In this document: piece after piece, positions 1 to 8,229 of the stretch
How the letters are laid out: each line of letters opens with the position of its first letter
Position numbering within the stretch: the stretch's first letter is position 1
Origin: Paenibacillus glucanolyticus NBRC 15330
Lineage (GTDB): Bacteria > Bacillota > Bacilli > Paenibacillales > Paenibacillaceae
DNA: 64,000 nt
Assembly (NCBI RefSeq): GCF_004000885.1
Contig: NZ_BIMC01000022.1
Coordinates: 1-64,000 of the forward strand
Direction of reading: 5' to 3'
Notes under the pieces: model-generated
Told to the model about the DNA's origin: nothing
Database searches by the model: none
Seen by the model: only the letters and a program-made list of their open reading frames with translations
Position numbers and translations under genes: made by a program

Positions 1-550
1 AATCTTCATTAAGAACCAAACCTCCGTAAGGAAAAGCGATAGCTGCCTTCCCGCCTGAATTTGATCCTGTCAATGCATCGAATATCAACAATCCGGGTGT
101 ACGATTCAAGCTCCGAACGCTTACCTGGAAGTGATCGCCGGCCGTTAGGCGGTATCTACGGCTGTCATCTTCCTTGGCAACATGCGAATCCGGAAACAGA
201 TATCGCATTACATCGTCCTGATAATAGGCATCGTATACAACGGAGTAGCGGTTCAGGAATGTGTCCGGATCTGAAGGATCGCCATATTCGGGATGGTATT
301 TCTTATGGTGATGCTCCATCTCCACGCTGTACATGTTCCCGGTGGCTGCCAGCTCTTGCAGGAAATCATTGTACATGATAGGGGTAATATATCCCTTCGT
401 ACGAACGCTGTCTACGAACTTGGTAACGGATTGATAGACAACGAGCCGTGACAGGTCATCCTGCCTTCTGGCCATCTCGCCCGCGGGAACTAAATAGAGC
501 AGAAGAAGTGCCAGAAAAGCCGCAAACCATTTCGAAACCGAATTTGACAT
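1..550 (-). CDS. Pilus-locus secreted or membrane-anchored protein, partial (runs off left edge)
   Basis: The reading frame is open from an ATG at 550 to the window edge (about 183 codons), so the C-terminus is missing. The start has a GAGGT ribosome binding site about 7 bases upstream and follows the previous stop by 5 bases. The first 25 residues form a hydrophobic stretch (FAAFLALLLLYLVPAG) that reads as a signal peptide or anchor, followed by a hydrophilic exported-looking region. No catalytic motif was seen. As the last visible gene of the Tad-like operon it may be a minor pilin or pseudopilin of TadE/TadG type. That role is inferred from context only. Confidence 0.7.
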   Translation of the reverse strand, partial: MSNSVSKWFAAFLALLLLYLVPAGEMARRQDDLSRLVVYQSVTKFVDSVRTKGYITPIMYNDFLQELAATGNMYSVEMEHHHKKYHPEYGDPSDPDTFLNRYSVVYDAYYQDDVMRYLFPDSHVAKEDDSRRYRLTAGDHFQVSVRSLNRTPGLLIFDALTGSNSGGKAAIAFPYGGLVLNED

Positions 551-555
551 TGTTG

Positions 556-951
556 CTACCTCACTTTAACAAACTGGATGCTATCCACTTCTCCATTGGT
601 TCCGCGAAGATACTGCACGCCATAACGAGCGCTCATATCGATAATCGACAGATCCAGCTCTTCTGGATTACTGCCTGAGCTGAATCGTATTCCGTCCACG
701 GACATATCGTAAACATTCGTCTGAACCTCACGAAGAGTAAACAATACTTCGCTTCCCTTATAGGTCAGATTTCTACCCTCGTTCATCATCTCCACTGTTG
801 TCACTCCGGCATGCTGCTCCTGCGTCATCCTGCCCGCGGCGCTTATGCCTTGGTCGAGGAAGGTCTGCATATTAACGGCATACATACAGGCACCTATAAA
901 CAATGTCACCCCAGCTGCCAATTCAAGCATATTTATCGTTTGTTCACGCAC
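556..951 (-). CDS. Small membrane-anchored pilin-like protein
   Basis: 131 residues starting with GTG; GGAAGGTG lies 7 bases upstream. Residues 8-28 (MLELAAGVTLFIGACMYAV) form one hydrophobic N-terminal helix, and the rest is a polar domain of about 100 residues. This is the shape of a type IV pilin or TadE/TadF-like minor pilin, but no canonical prepilin peptidase site (Gly followed by Glu at +5) is evident. It lies between another pilin-like gene and the partial gene at the window edge, in the same operon. A surface or pseudopilus subunit is a structural guess; the sequence matches no family I can name. Confidence 0.7.
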   Translation of the reverse strand: MREQTINMLELAAGVTLFIGACMYAVNMQTFLDQGISAAGRMTQEQHAGVTTVEMMNEGRNLTYKGSEVLFTLREVQTNVYDMSVDGIRFSSGSNPEELDLSIIDMSARYGVQYLRGTNGEVDSIQFVKVR

Positions 952-974
952 GACGCGTCACCTTCCAAAAATAA

Positions 975-1433
975 CTATTGATCAAACTTGATGCCCCTGA
1001 TCACATTGGAATTATCCTTAACAATAGTCGCCCTGAATTTTCCGCTTGGGTTGACATACTCCGTGCTCTTCTCATCCATTACGAGATTGATATTCCCTTG
1101 CCTCGAATCCGGATTCAGGATAGATCCGTCCGTCTCCAAAACATTACCGTACCATTGCCCTGCTTTGTTTTTTCCGGTTGCTATGAAAACCCCGAACTGA
1201 TCCTTATCCTTGTACTTGCGAAGTGCATTCGTAACCTGAGATCCGCTGATCGTTGTACCGTCATAAACGGTGAAAGCTGCCTGGGACAGCTCTGTTTGAA
1301 TATCCGAGAAATTGTTCTGTGCGGTTTTGGTAGCTTCCTGTGCCGAAATAAACAAAATAACAACAATGGTGATCAGAGCAATTGTCAAAAATATTCCCGC
1401 GGCCACCTTCAGAGCTGATGATGCATTATTCAT
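975..1433 (-). CDS. Small membrane-anchored pilin-like protein
   Basis: 152 residues, ATG start with GGGAG about 7 bases upstream. Residues 8-30 (LKVAAGIFLTIALITIVVIL) form an N-terminal transmembrane helix, followed by a mixed polar domain with a Gly/Asn-rich centre. The layout is that of a pilin: short N-terminus, one helix and an extracellular head. It is the first gene after the TadB/TadC-like platform protein, the usual place for pilin or minor pilin genes in Tad loci. A proven prepilin cleavage motif is not visible. It may be the major subunit or an assembly factor; this cannot be decided from sequence. Confidence 0.7.
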   Translation of the reverse strand: MNNASSALKVAAGIFLTIALITIVVILFISAQEATKTAQNNFSDIQTELSQAAFTVYDGTTISGSQVTNALRKYKDKDQFGVFIATGKNKAGQWYGNVLETDGSILNPDSRQGNINLVMDEKSTEYVNPSGKFRATIVKDNSNVIRGIKFDQ

Positions 1434-1510
1434 TGAAATCTCCCTCTTTTTCTCATTTATTATTTGAGTCTACGAATCATGACGACACTACACTACACTC
1501 GCGGCAGCAT

Positions 1511-3586
1511 CTACAAACGCTGGATTTGCTCATAATACGTTTCCATCTGGGAAAAACTCATACCAATTAAGGGAATGACCAGATACATAAAGATCAGAGC
1601 ATACATAGGGGTAAAACCGATCAATCGCGCCCATGCCGCCTTCGTATCAATCATCGCCTCATATTCCTGTTTGCGCTGCTCGAAGCTGAAGATCATCTCG
1701 CCATCCAGATCATCGAATACGTCCTTGATCGGTACTTTATCTACCGCAAGCAGCAATTTGTCTACCAATCGTTGAAAGTCAGGGAACCAAACATCTTCCT
1801 TCAGCTCCAGCAAAGCCAATTGGGCTCCATGCTCATAATGCAGCAGGCTTTTTTGGATCGGGATCTTAAATATGACGGCGAATCGATTAAGCCATTCCAA
1901 TATGCCCTCAACCGAGATTCGTTCCATCCCCCGCAATATAGATATGACCGTCTGGAACTGATATACTTCATGCCGCATTTCCATATTGTGCACTTTCCGG
2001 TGAAAATACAGCAGCCATAGAGGGGCTCCGTATGCTGCCATCCCTGTCAAAAAGGACAACAGCAGCTCCCACCATTTTAGATATTCGCCATCATATCGCT
2101 GCAGCTTTATCATGATTCGATCAGTTATGATATCAAGCTGCTCCATAGTCAGTCCCATCTGATCCGTTTCGCTTACCATGTGCTTAACCTGATCGTGGGT
2201 GACATTCGGAGACATTTGCAATTGCTCCATCAACAGCCGATCCTGTTCCACAGTCTCTTCTGCCTGCCGTCGTTCGATCTCACTCATCTGACCGAACAGT
2301 GAATTGTTCAACGCTGCGGGAACATACAACAATTGATGTTTAGCCTGGACATGCAGACCCATTGCCAGCGATAACGAAAGGAAAAAAGCCAAGAAAAAGA
2401 ACGTTAACCTTCTGACATATAACCATTCGAATTTGATTCTTGCATTGCTTTCCTTTAATAGTCGGAGTTGTCTGTCATAGTTCAACGTACCAGGGCTCGG
2501 TGCCATCATATCCACAAGCCTACGAACGAAAGAAATACGATACAGTCTCTCTTCCCAAGTGACTTTTTTCTCTACCCCTGCACGGTAATCCGTTTCTCGA
2601 TTCTGCTGAAGCTTCTGCAGCAGGACGTACGAGATTAGAATAATGACATAAATCGAAATCTTGGTAATAAAACCAAGCTTGCTCATATAAAATTCATCCA
2701 TTGAAGGAAAACTGCTTCTTGCCCAGCGTTCGATCGGTTTCGTAAAGAAAACAGGTGCCAATGCGATAACATTCAAGCCCTTCATCAAATAATCGAGCTT
2801 GTCTCTTCTCAATATTTCCAATTGGATTTCCTTTGTCAATCCGCTTAATCCATGCAGGTAGATGGAGCCTTGCTTTCTGGCGTGATCGCCAAACTCCATA
2901 ACAAGGTGGGAAATGCCCGCAAAAGCCTTAAGATAACGATTAGGTGCCACCTCATAATAACGTTCCAACTCTTCGTCGGGATCATTGGATACCAAGGCAT
3001 TGTAAATTCGATGTGCATGAATTGATATTTCGTGTCCGGAGGTTTCAGCACCCTCGTACAGCGCTTCCTCCACCATGCCATGCTGCTGATAGTGATGACG
3101 GACTAGAGAGAATAATTCAACCGATTGAACGAGCACTCTTCGCTCCAGGCGATTGATGAACATCTCAACAAGCATATTGTTAATAACCGCAGCCGCAAGA
3201 ATGACAATGACCATAAATCCGAAGTCCGGTTGGCTCCATATAAGCAGTAACGCTGTTAGCGTGAGGGTGCCTGTTATAGCGAAGGCAAGTTTCATCGTCT
3301 CAAACCGAAGCGCGATTTCATCGTAAGGATGAATGATCGCGATTCTCTGCCTGATCCGTTTGAGATAAGATCGGACCAAGGGGATTTTCACCCCGTACAT
3401 ATAGGCCAATTGAAACCACTGTCGGTACATCTCACGCAGTGGCTTGTTTTCTCCCATCTCTGCCCTTCCGACGCTTCCTCTATGAAAAACTCGTCTTCTG
3501 GATAGCCATAACACGATACCCATGGTGATCGCAAATAGCAGCAGAGATATAATGAAAACCAGGATCAGCACATCTTTAGAGGTCAC
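1511..3586 (-). CDS. TadB/TadC-like pilus assembly platform membrane protein
   Basis: 691 residues, GTG start; the start overlaps the 3' end of the ATPase gene by 11 bases, so translation is probably coupled. Strong hydrophobic helices lie near residues 5-28, 95-140 and 265-330, with further ones in the C-terminal half (near 390-410, 510-530 and the last 35 residues). Size and position next to the secretion ATPase fit a double-length inner-membrane platform, equivalent to TadB plus TadC (T2SSF family) in one chain. In the family this protein anchors the ATPase and drives pilin extraction. Assignment rests on topology and gene order; the motif evidence is modest. Confidence 0.72.
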   Translation of the reverse strand: MTSKDVLILVFIISLLLFAITMGIVLWLSRRRVFHRGSVGRAEMGENKPLREMYRQWFQLAYMYGVKIPLVRSYLKRIRQRIAIIHPYDEIALRFETMKLAFAITGTLTLTALLLIWSQPDFGFMVIVILAAAVINNMLVEMFINRLERRVLVQSVELFSLVRHHYQQHGMVEEALYEGAETSGHEISIHAHRIYNALVSNDPDEELERYYEVAPNRYLKAFAGISHLVMEFGDHARKQGSIYLHGLSGLTKEIQLEILRRDKLDYLMKGLNVIALAPVFFTKPIERWARSSFPSMDEFYMSKLGFITKISIYVIILISYVLLQKLQQNRETDYRAGVEKKVTWEERLYRISFVRRLVDMMAPSPGTLNYDRQLRLLKESNARIKFEWLYVRRLTFFFLAFFLSLSLAMGLHVQAKHQLLYVPAALNNSLFGQMSEIERRQAEETVEQDRLLMEQLQMSPNVTHDQVKHMVSETDQMGLTMEQLDIITDRIMIKLQRYDGEYLKWWELLLSFLTGMAAYGAPLWLLYFHRKVHNMEMRHEVYQFQTVISILRGMERISVEGILEWLNRFAVIFKIPIQKSLLHYEHGAQLALLELKEDVWFPDFQRLVDKLLLAVDKVPIKDVFDDLDGEMIFSFEQRKQEYEAMIDTKAAWARLIGFTPMYALIFMYLVIPLIGMSFSQMETYYEQIQRL

Positions 3587-5489
3587 CTTCTCCCCCCCAA
3601 CCTGCAGTCAGAAATGCTTTGAATTCTTCCGCATCTTCCGGCTGCATCTGCTCCGTCATTTCGAGGATACTGCGCTCGGATAGCTTGGCAGCAGCTATAT
3701 ACACTCCATCCCGGTACTCAATCACATTGCGGGATATAAAATGACCTTCTTCATTCAATCTCCGTATATGCTCTGCACTCAGCTTGAAATATTCCTCCAA
3801 ACGTTTCTTCAAGCTGCCACTATCCGAGTTTATATTGATGTCTGGGAATGTCCCCTTCTCTATCGGGATACATTCTGTAATGCGCTCTATGTAACGGTTG
3901 CCATTCGCATCTCTTCTAAGATGAACATCAAAGTTGATGACACTGATTACCTGCTGCTCGGCAATGTGCTCCTGTCTGAATACTCCACTCTTGAGCAGGG
4001 AATTGCGCAGCGATTGAACCAGATCCTTGAATGTCTTGGCATGATGGGTAAATACCGTGAACAAACTGGCCACTTGGGACATCTGAATCATCCATGAAGC
4101 TACCTCGTCACTAGCTACCTCGCCAAGAATATTGACCGTACCGTCCGTTTTCTTCTGAAGATCCAGGCCTGCCTGCCCGCTTATGTGTTCCGTTTCCCTG
4201 AAGCTGAGGATGTTCCTTCGGCTGTAGATCTTCCTCAAATGCAGCTCAAAGGCCATTTCCTGAACCCGAAGCGTATAGGACGCATATATGTGGCCCACCA
4301 TCGCCATAAGCAGCGTTGTTTTTCCCGACCCTTGTGCACCGGTGATAGCCGTAATCCGACTGCCCCTCATCAAATATTTCAACAATCCAATCGGCAGTTC
4401 CGCACCGCTGCCCGTAATCAACTGATCAAGCGAAACCTTAGGCAGATCGAATTTGCGAACAAAAAATGCCCAGGATTCTGCAAACGGAGGTCTAACCACG
4501 ACGACCCGTGAACCATCCTTCATCTCATTTACCTTGTAACCGCTGGCTTCGGAAAGCTGTCCGGGATGATTGTATTTGTATATGTTCTGACATACCCTCT
4601 TCAGTTCCAGCATCGACCCAAACGAAAGGAAGCCCAGATGCATCGATATCCCCCGGTAAAAAATCCACACACTTTCACAGCCCGTTGAAGGTAATCCGGC
4701 GTGCTGTGCCCCAATTCCCAAAAAATCATCGTGAGAACGAAAGATCTCCTGTCCGCTGTCACGGTCGACAGTTATCCCGCTAACTCCACCGCTAACCCCG
4801 TCAATACGCTGATCTCTGATTTCATCCACAACAGAAAAGCCTTTGTACTGCTGATAAATGCGTTGAACCACGATATCCAGCTTCTCCTGAAACAAGAGCG
4901 GGCGCTGCTCGGACTCATAAATATAAGCCATGTCATCCGCCGTAACCGCATATACGCCGCCCTCTCCATAACCGGGGATCACCCGCGGTCTGGCAAGATC
5001 ATATGTTTCGACCAGTACAGACAAGGCATCCTCACCATGTCTCTGTTTATATAGGTATAAGACGATTTCGAATTGATCCTGGGCTGTCAGGTCCAGCTGA
5101 TTCTCGAACGAAATTGCAGCATTAATATTGGACTCATTCAAACCCAAATGGCTGACAAGCAGCTGTTTTAAGAAATCCTTTACATAAGCCTTGTCCAGTA
5201 CATCACCTGATACGCAGCCTTTGAGAGCGCGTCTCAATTCACTTCGCTTGTTCAATCTTCTTCGATACTCTACTTCATGGAGTCCTAAATCGGACAGTTG
5301 ACTATGCGTCAGTTGATGCAGGGTATCCTTAACAAACTCTGTCATGGACCCGAGTGAATACGGGTCCGTTCCCCTTGTCATGTCAGCGGCTGTTTTCTTT
5401 GTGTCCAAATAGCGAAGGTATACAAACAACAGCGCAAACAAAATCAAGATTACGATCCAAACCATATTCAAAGAGCTACCCGAAAGCAT
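3576..5489 (-). CDS. TadA/CpaF-like secretion ATPase with N-terminal membrane anchor
   Basis: 637 residues from the ATG at 5489, chosen because GGGGGG lies 6 bases upstream. A longer form from 5513 exists but lacks a site. Walker A is TGAQGSGKTT near residues 383-392; GEVASDE with a downstream THHAKT region matches the Walker B and His-box area of CpaF-type GSPII_E ATPases. Unusually, the N-terminus carries a clear transmembrane segment (WIVILILFALLFVYL), whereas TadA/CpaF enzymes are normally soluble hexamers. It powers pilin polymerisation or secretion in the family. It overlaps the upstream ParA-like gene by 14 bases and the platform gene by 11, indicating one translationally coupled operon. 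Confidence 0.85.
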   Translation of the reverse strand: MLSGSSLNMVWIVILILFALLFVYLRYLDTKKTAADMTRGTDPYSLGSMTEFVKDTLHQLTHSQLSDLGLHEVEYRRRLNKRSELRRALKGCVSGDVLDKAYVKDFLKQLLVSHLGLNESNINAAISFENQLDLTAQDQFEIVLYLYKQRHGEDALSVLVETYDLARPRVIPGYGEGGVYAVTADDMAYIYESEQRPLLFQEKLDIVVQRIYQQYKGFSVVDEIRDQRIDGVSGGVSGITVDRDSGQEIFRSHDDFLGIGAQHAGLPSTGCESVWIFYRGISMHLGFLSFGSMLELKRVCQNIYKYNHPGQLSEASGYKVNEMKDGSRVVVVRPPFAESWAFFVRKFDLPKVSLDQLITGSGAELPIGLLKYLMRGSRITAITGAQGSGKTTLLMAMVGHIYASYTLRVQEMAFELHLRKIYSRRNILSFRETEHISGQAGLDLQKKTDGTVNILGEVASDEVASWMIQMSQVASLFTVFTHHAKTFKDLVQSLRNSLLKSGVFRQEHIAEQQVISVINFDVHLRRDANGNRYIERITECIPIEKGTFPDININSDSGSLKKRLEEYFKLSAEHIRRLNEEGHFISRNVIEYRDGVYIAAAKLSERSILEMTEQMQPEDAEEFKAFLTAGWGGEGDL

Positions 5490-6345
5490 GCAAGCCCCCC
5501 GCTTTCGAAGCACCGGCAGGCAGACCCAACTGCTCGGCAGCAGCGTCGGCTACATGATGCACGGCGTTATAAAGAGGATTCATCCGTCTAAGGTCAGCAC
5601 CTCCCCGGCTGCGCTGCATATAGGGCAAAATCGAACGCATATTCCATGCATCCGTCATGCCGGAACAATACGGAACACCGAGCACCACGTTTTTAATGCC
5701 AAAGCGACGCTTGATATTTTGCAGAGTGCAATTGCTCTCCCGATCATATTTGCCGATTACATACAGCCGGTGCTTGTCCGTAAGCTCAGAGGGCAATCGT
5801 TCCTGTACAAGTTCTCGCTCAAGCGCATGCAAATTTTGGTTCAAAGCCACTACGATCAGGTCAGCACCTAGTAATATTGCTCGGTCTGAGGCCCCAGGTG
5901 CTCCATTCCCTGCATCGGCTATCGTGACATCATAACTTCGCTTGGAGGATTCCATGACTCTGTTCATTAGGGTGGCCTGATTCCCATCCTCCGCATGCTT
6001 GGCCGATTCGAATTCATGCTCAGGCATATGCCGCGGCCCACACAGCAGATCCAGTCGGTCTGACAAAAGCGGCAGGGTATAATTGCGTACATTCTCTGGA
6101 CTCAATCTCCCACTTGCATCAAGCCTTTCCAAGGCATCCATGCCGCTGTCCTGGAAAGCCGTAATATAATCCAGCGTTTCCTTTCGATGTGTAAATGCTT
6201 GTTCCACTCGTTCTCCATGGTATCCGCCATGTGCCAGCAGCACTTTGACCTGATACTCGAACGCCAGCACGATGGGCAGGCTTGTGGCCAGCATGGTACT
6301 GCCACTGCCGCCCCTCAACGGACTCCACACAGCAATCAGACTCAT
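5476..6345 (-). CDS. Degenerate ParA/MinD-like protein (CpaE/TadZ-like)
   Basis: 289 residues. The N-terminus SPLRGGSGSTMLATSL occupies the place of the deviant Walker A of ParA/MinD ATPases, but both the signature lysine and the P-loop lysine are absent (GGSGST rather than GGxGKT). YDVTIADAGNGAPG corresponds to the Walker B/switch region, and LGADLIVVALNQN to the usual ParA strand. CpaE/TadZ proteins localise Tad machines to the cell pole and are often atypical ATPases, so this is the likely counterpart. It overlaps the preceding gene by 4 bases (ATGA type) and the ATPase gene by 14. ATP hydrolysis looks doubtful. Confidence 0.75.
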   Translation of the reverse strand: MSLIAVWSPLRGGSGSTMLATSLPIVLAFEYQVKVLLAHGGYHGERVEQAFTHRKETLDYITAFQDSGMDALERLDASGRLSPENVRNYTLPLLSDRLDLLCGPRHMPEHEFESAKHAEDGNQATLMNRVMESSKRSYDVTIADAGNGAPGASDRAILLGADLIVVALNQNLHALERELVQERLPSELTDKHRLYVIGKYDRESNCTLQNIKRRFGIKNVVLGVPYCSGMTDAWNMRSILPYMQRSRGGADLRRMNPLYNAVHHVADAAAEQLGLPAGASKAGGLHAFG

Positions 6346-7049
6346 GCATGCCTCCTTCCTGCTTGCCTTAACGCCCGGCGGATATGCCGCTGTTCCATCT
6401 CCGACAATCTGCGGATAAGTTCAGTAAGGGATCGCTTATACTGCCTGGACAATGGCTTAATGCCCAGTCTACCCGCATGCTCATTCTTAATTTTCAGGGC
6501 GAAAAACAGTTCGTCCCACGGCATTTTCACGGGTGGACCCAGCCACTCGATCCGACTTTCTTCCAGATAACCTTCGATGTAAGCTTCATCTGTTAAATCT
6601 TCGATCACCTGAACGTATACCCGATGGAACGGTGGTAATGGATCATCTATTCTTGCAGCTCTTAGCTCATCCAGCAAAGCTGAGCTCTTTCTCAGTCCTG
6701 TTACCTCGAATCCGCTGACCCAAACATAGGCATCGGCTTCATCCCATTGATTCTTATCCAAAAATTGCGATTTCTCTACATCCATAATGACGTAGTCATA
6801 CGTCTTCTCATCTCTTCCTTCCAAATATTTCCTCAGTGAAGAGTAATTCTGAAATCCGGTTGCCACATCAAACCCGGCAAACTCAATGATCGGCAGTTTA
6901 GGATGCATCACGCCTATGCAATGTTTGTACTTCGCATCAAGCGCACCATCCACTAGCAACACCCTGTTATCTCCGAACGCTAATATTTTGCACATATACA
7001 AAAGCAAGTCGCTCTTATCACAGATGCCCGTAAATATCCAAGTCTTCAA
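6342..7049 (-). CDS. Degenerate ParA-like protein of the Tad-like locus
   Basis: 235 residues with a TTG start, supported by GGAG 9 bases upstream. The fold signature of a SIMIBI NTPase is present: a first strand WIFTGICDKSD where the P-loop should be, RVLLVDGALD as the second strand, and YDYVIMDVEKS as a Walker B-like strand. The glycine-rich P-loop is gone, so nucleotide binding is unlikely. The C-terminal 30 residues are basic (RRLSEMEQRHIRRALRQAGRR). It sits directly before the second ParA-like gene with a 4-base overlap. A scaffolding or positioning role beside the secretion ATPase is inferred. Confidence 0.65.
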   Translation of the reverse strand: MKTWIFTGICDKSDLLLYMCKILAFGDNRVLLVDGALDAKYKHCIGVMHPKLPIIEFAGFDVATGFQNYSSLRKYLEGRDEKTYDYVIMDVEKSQFLDKNQWDEADAYVWVSGFEVTGLRKSSALLDELRAARIDDPLPPFHRVYVQVIEDLTDEAYIEGYLEESRIEWLGPPVKMPWDELFFALKIKNEHAGRLGIKPLSRQYKRSLTELIRRLSEMEQRHIRRALRQAGRRHA

Positions 7050-7103
7050 TTGCTAACACTCCTTCATTCGCCTATCTGTTATTCAAGATCAATATGTTCC
7101 CGC

Positions 7104-8201
7104 TCAGGGACTTGAGAATATCAAATCCGCATCAGGTGTTCCCACTTCTGTTGTGGGCTTTGGATCCGCTGTTCCCTGTGTTCCCAGAATCTGCTCAGCT
7201 TCAAGATCCATCTCACCGCGTAGCGGGGTATCCCCCTGTTCGTCAGATTGGTTATCAGCCGAACTGCTATTAGCAGGAGGTGTCGCTGGAGTGCTGTTAG
7301 TGGATGCCGGGCTCCAAGAGTCCGGACTTCTGGCACTGCCTCCAAACGTGGAACTATAGTGCACATCAGAAGCCTGAACCTGCTGATTCGAATTAAGTTT
7401 GCTTAAATCCTCTTCCAGCGTGCTCCGAAGCGAAATCTCCAGATGCTTTTCCGCTTTCTTCACTATGTTCGGATTGCTTGCAATCAGGCTGGATACTTCC
7501 TCATTCGGCGGATAGTTGGGAATCGCCTTATCCTGCAGCTCCGGTTCAACATAAGTAAGTGCATACAGTGTTGCACCATGAAGGTAAGCGTCAACCAAAG
7601 CACTGGAGAGCAGAAGAATCTCCTGTTCACTTAACGTCGTCCAGAATGCCGGATTTTGAAACCTGTCAATCTTCTTCTTGGACAAAATAATGTAATCCTG
7701 TCCTGTCGGGAATTGAACCCGGACATCCACAACGTCCCCCTGTCTCAAATTACTTGGCAAATATACGGATTTCATCTCCCGATGACGCAGATCTGACGGA
7801 GTAGGCTCCTCTTCAAACAGCATCGTGCGCGTGATAGGTGTTCCTTGCAGCAGTTCGATCTTTACCCCCTTCCCGGCGATCTCCTCCTTGACCGAAAGAA
7901 GATTGTTAGAAGCCCCTTCATACGGCAGCCGAACTTCCTTAATATCCTTTGCCTCAATGAAATGTCCAGGAGGAATATCTCTTACTGGAACCCATGCAAC
8001 CTGCATCGAGTTCAACTGCTGAAGCTGCGTCTCTTCCAGCTCCGTGATCCGCAGCTCGTATTTCATTCGCTCTTCACCCTGCTGTTCCTTATAGCCGTTC
8101 AGATAGTAAATCATGGTGCCGGCACACAGGGCACCTGTCACGGCTGCGCCGGCAAGTCCGGCAAATATCAGCTTGCGGCTCCGCCGCCTGATAATCGGCA
8201 T
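7104..8201 (-). CDS. CpaB/RcpC-like SAF domain pilus assembly protein
   Basis: 365 residues, ATG with GGAG 9 bases upstream. Residues 9-32 form one transmembrane helix, followed by a short coiled stretch (near 38-62). The SAF domain then starts at WVPVRDIPPGHFIEAKDI and includes LLQGTPITRTML and LRQGDVVDVRV. This is the domain layout of CpaB/RcpC (flagella basal body P-ring homology), which works on the outer face of the membrane in Tad systems. The last 90 residues are low-complexity Ser/Pro/Thr-rich, a probable cell-wall spacer. It lies 28 bases after the kinase gene and 54 bases before the ParA-like gene. Confidence 0.8.
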   Translation of the reverse strand: MPIIRRRSRKLIFAGLAGAAVTGALCAGTMIYYLNGYKEQQGEERMKYELRITELEETQLQQLNSMQVAWVPVRDIPPGHFIEAKDIKEVRLPYEGASNNLLSVKEEIAGKGVKIELLQGTPITRTMLFEEEPTPSDLRHREMKSVYLPSNLRQGDVVDVRVQFPTGQDYIILSKKKIDRFQNPAFWTTLSEQEILLLSSALVDAYLHGATLYALTYVEPELQDKAIPNYPPNEEVSSLIASNPNIVKKAEKHLEISLRSTLEEDLSKLNSNQQVQASDVHYSSTFGGSARSPDSWSPASTNSTPATPPANSSSADNQSDEQGDTPLRGEMDLEAEQILGTQGTADPKPTTEVGTPDADLIFSSP

Positions 8202-8229
8202 TGCTTCATCTCCTTCATATCAAATGCGG

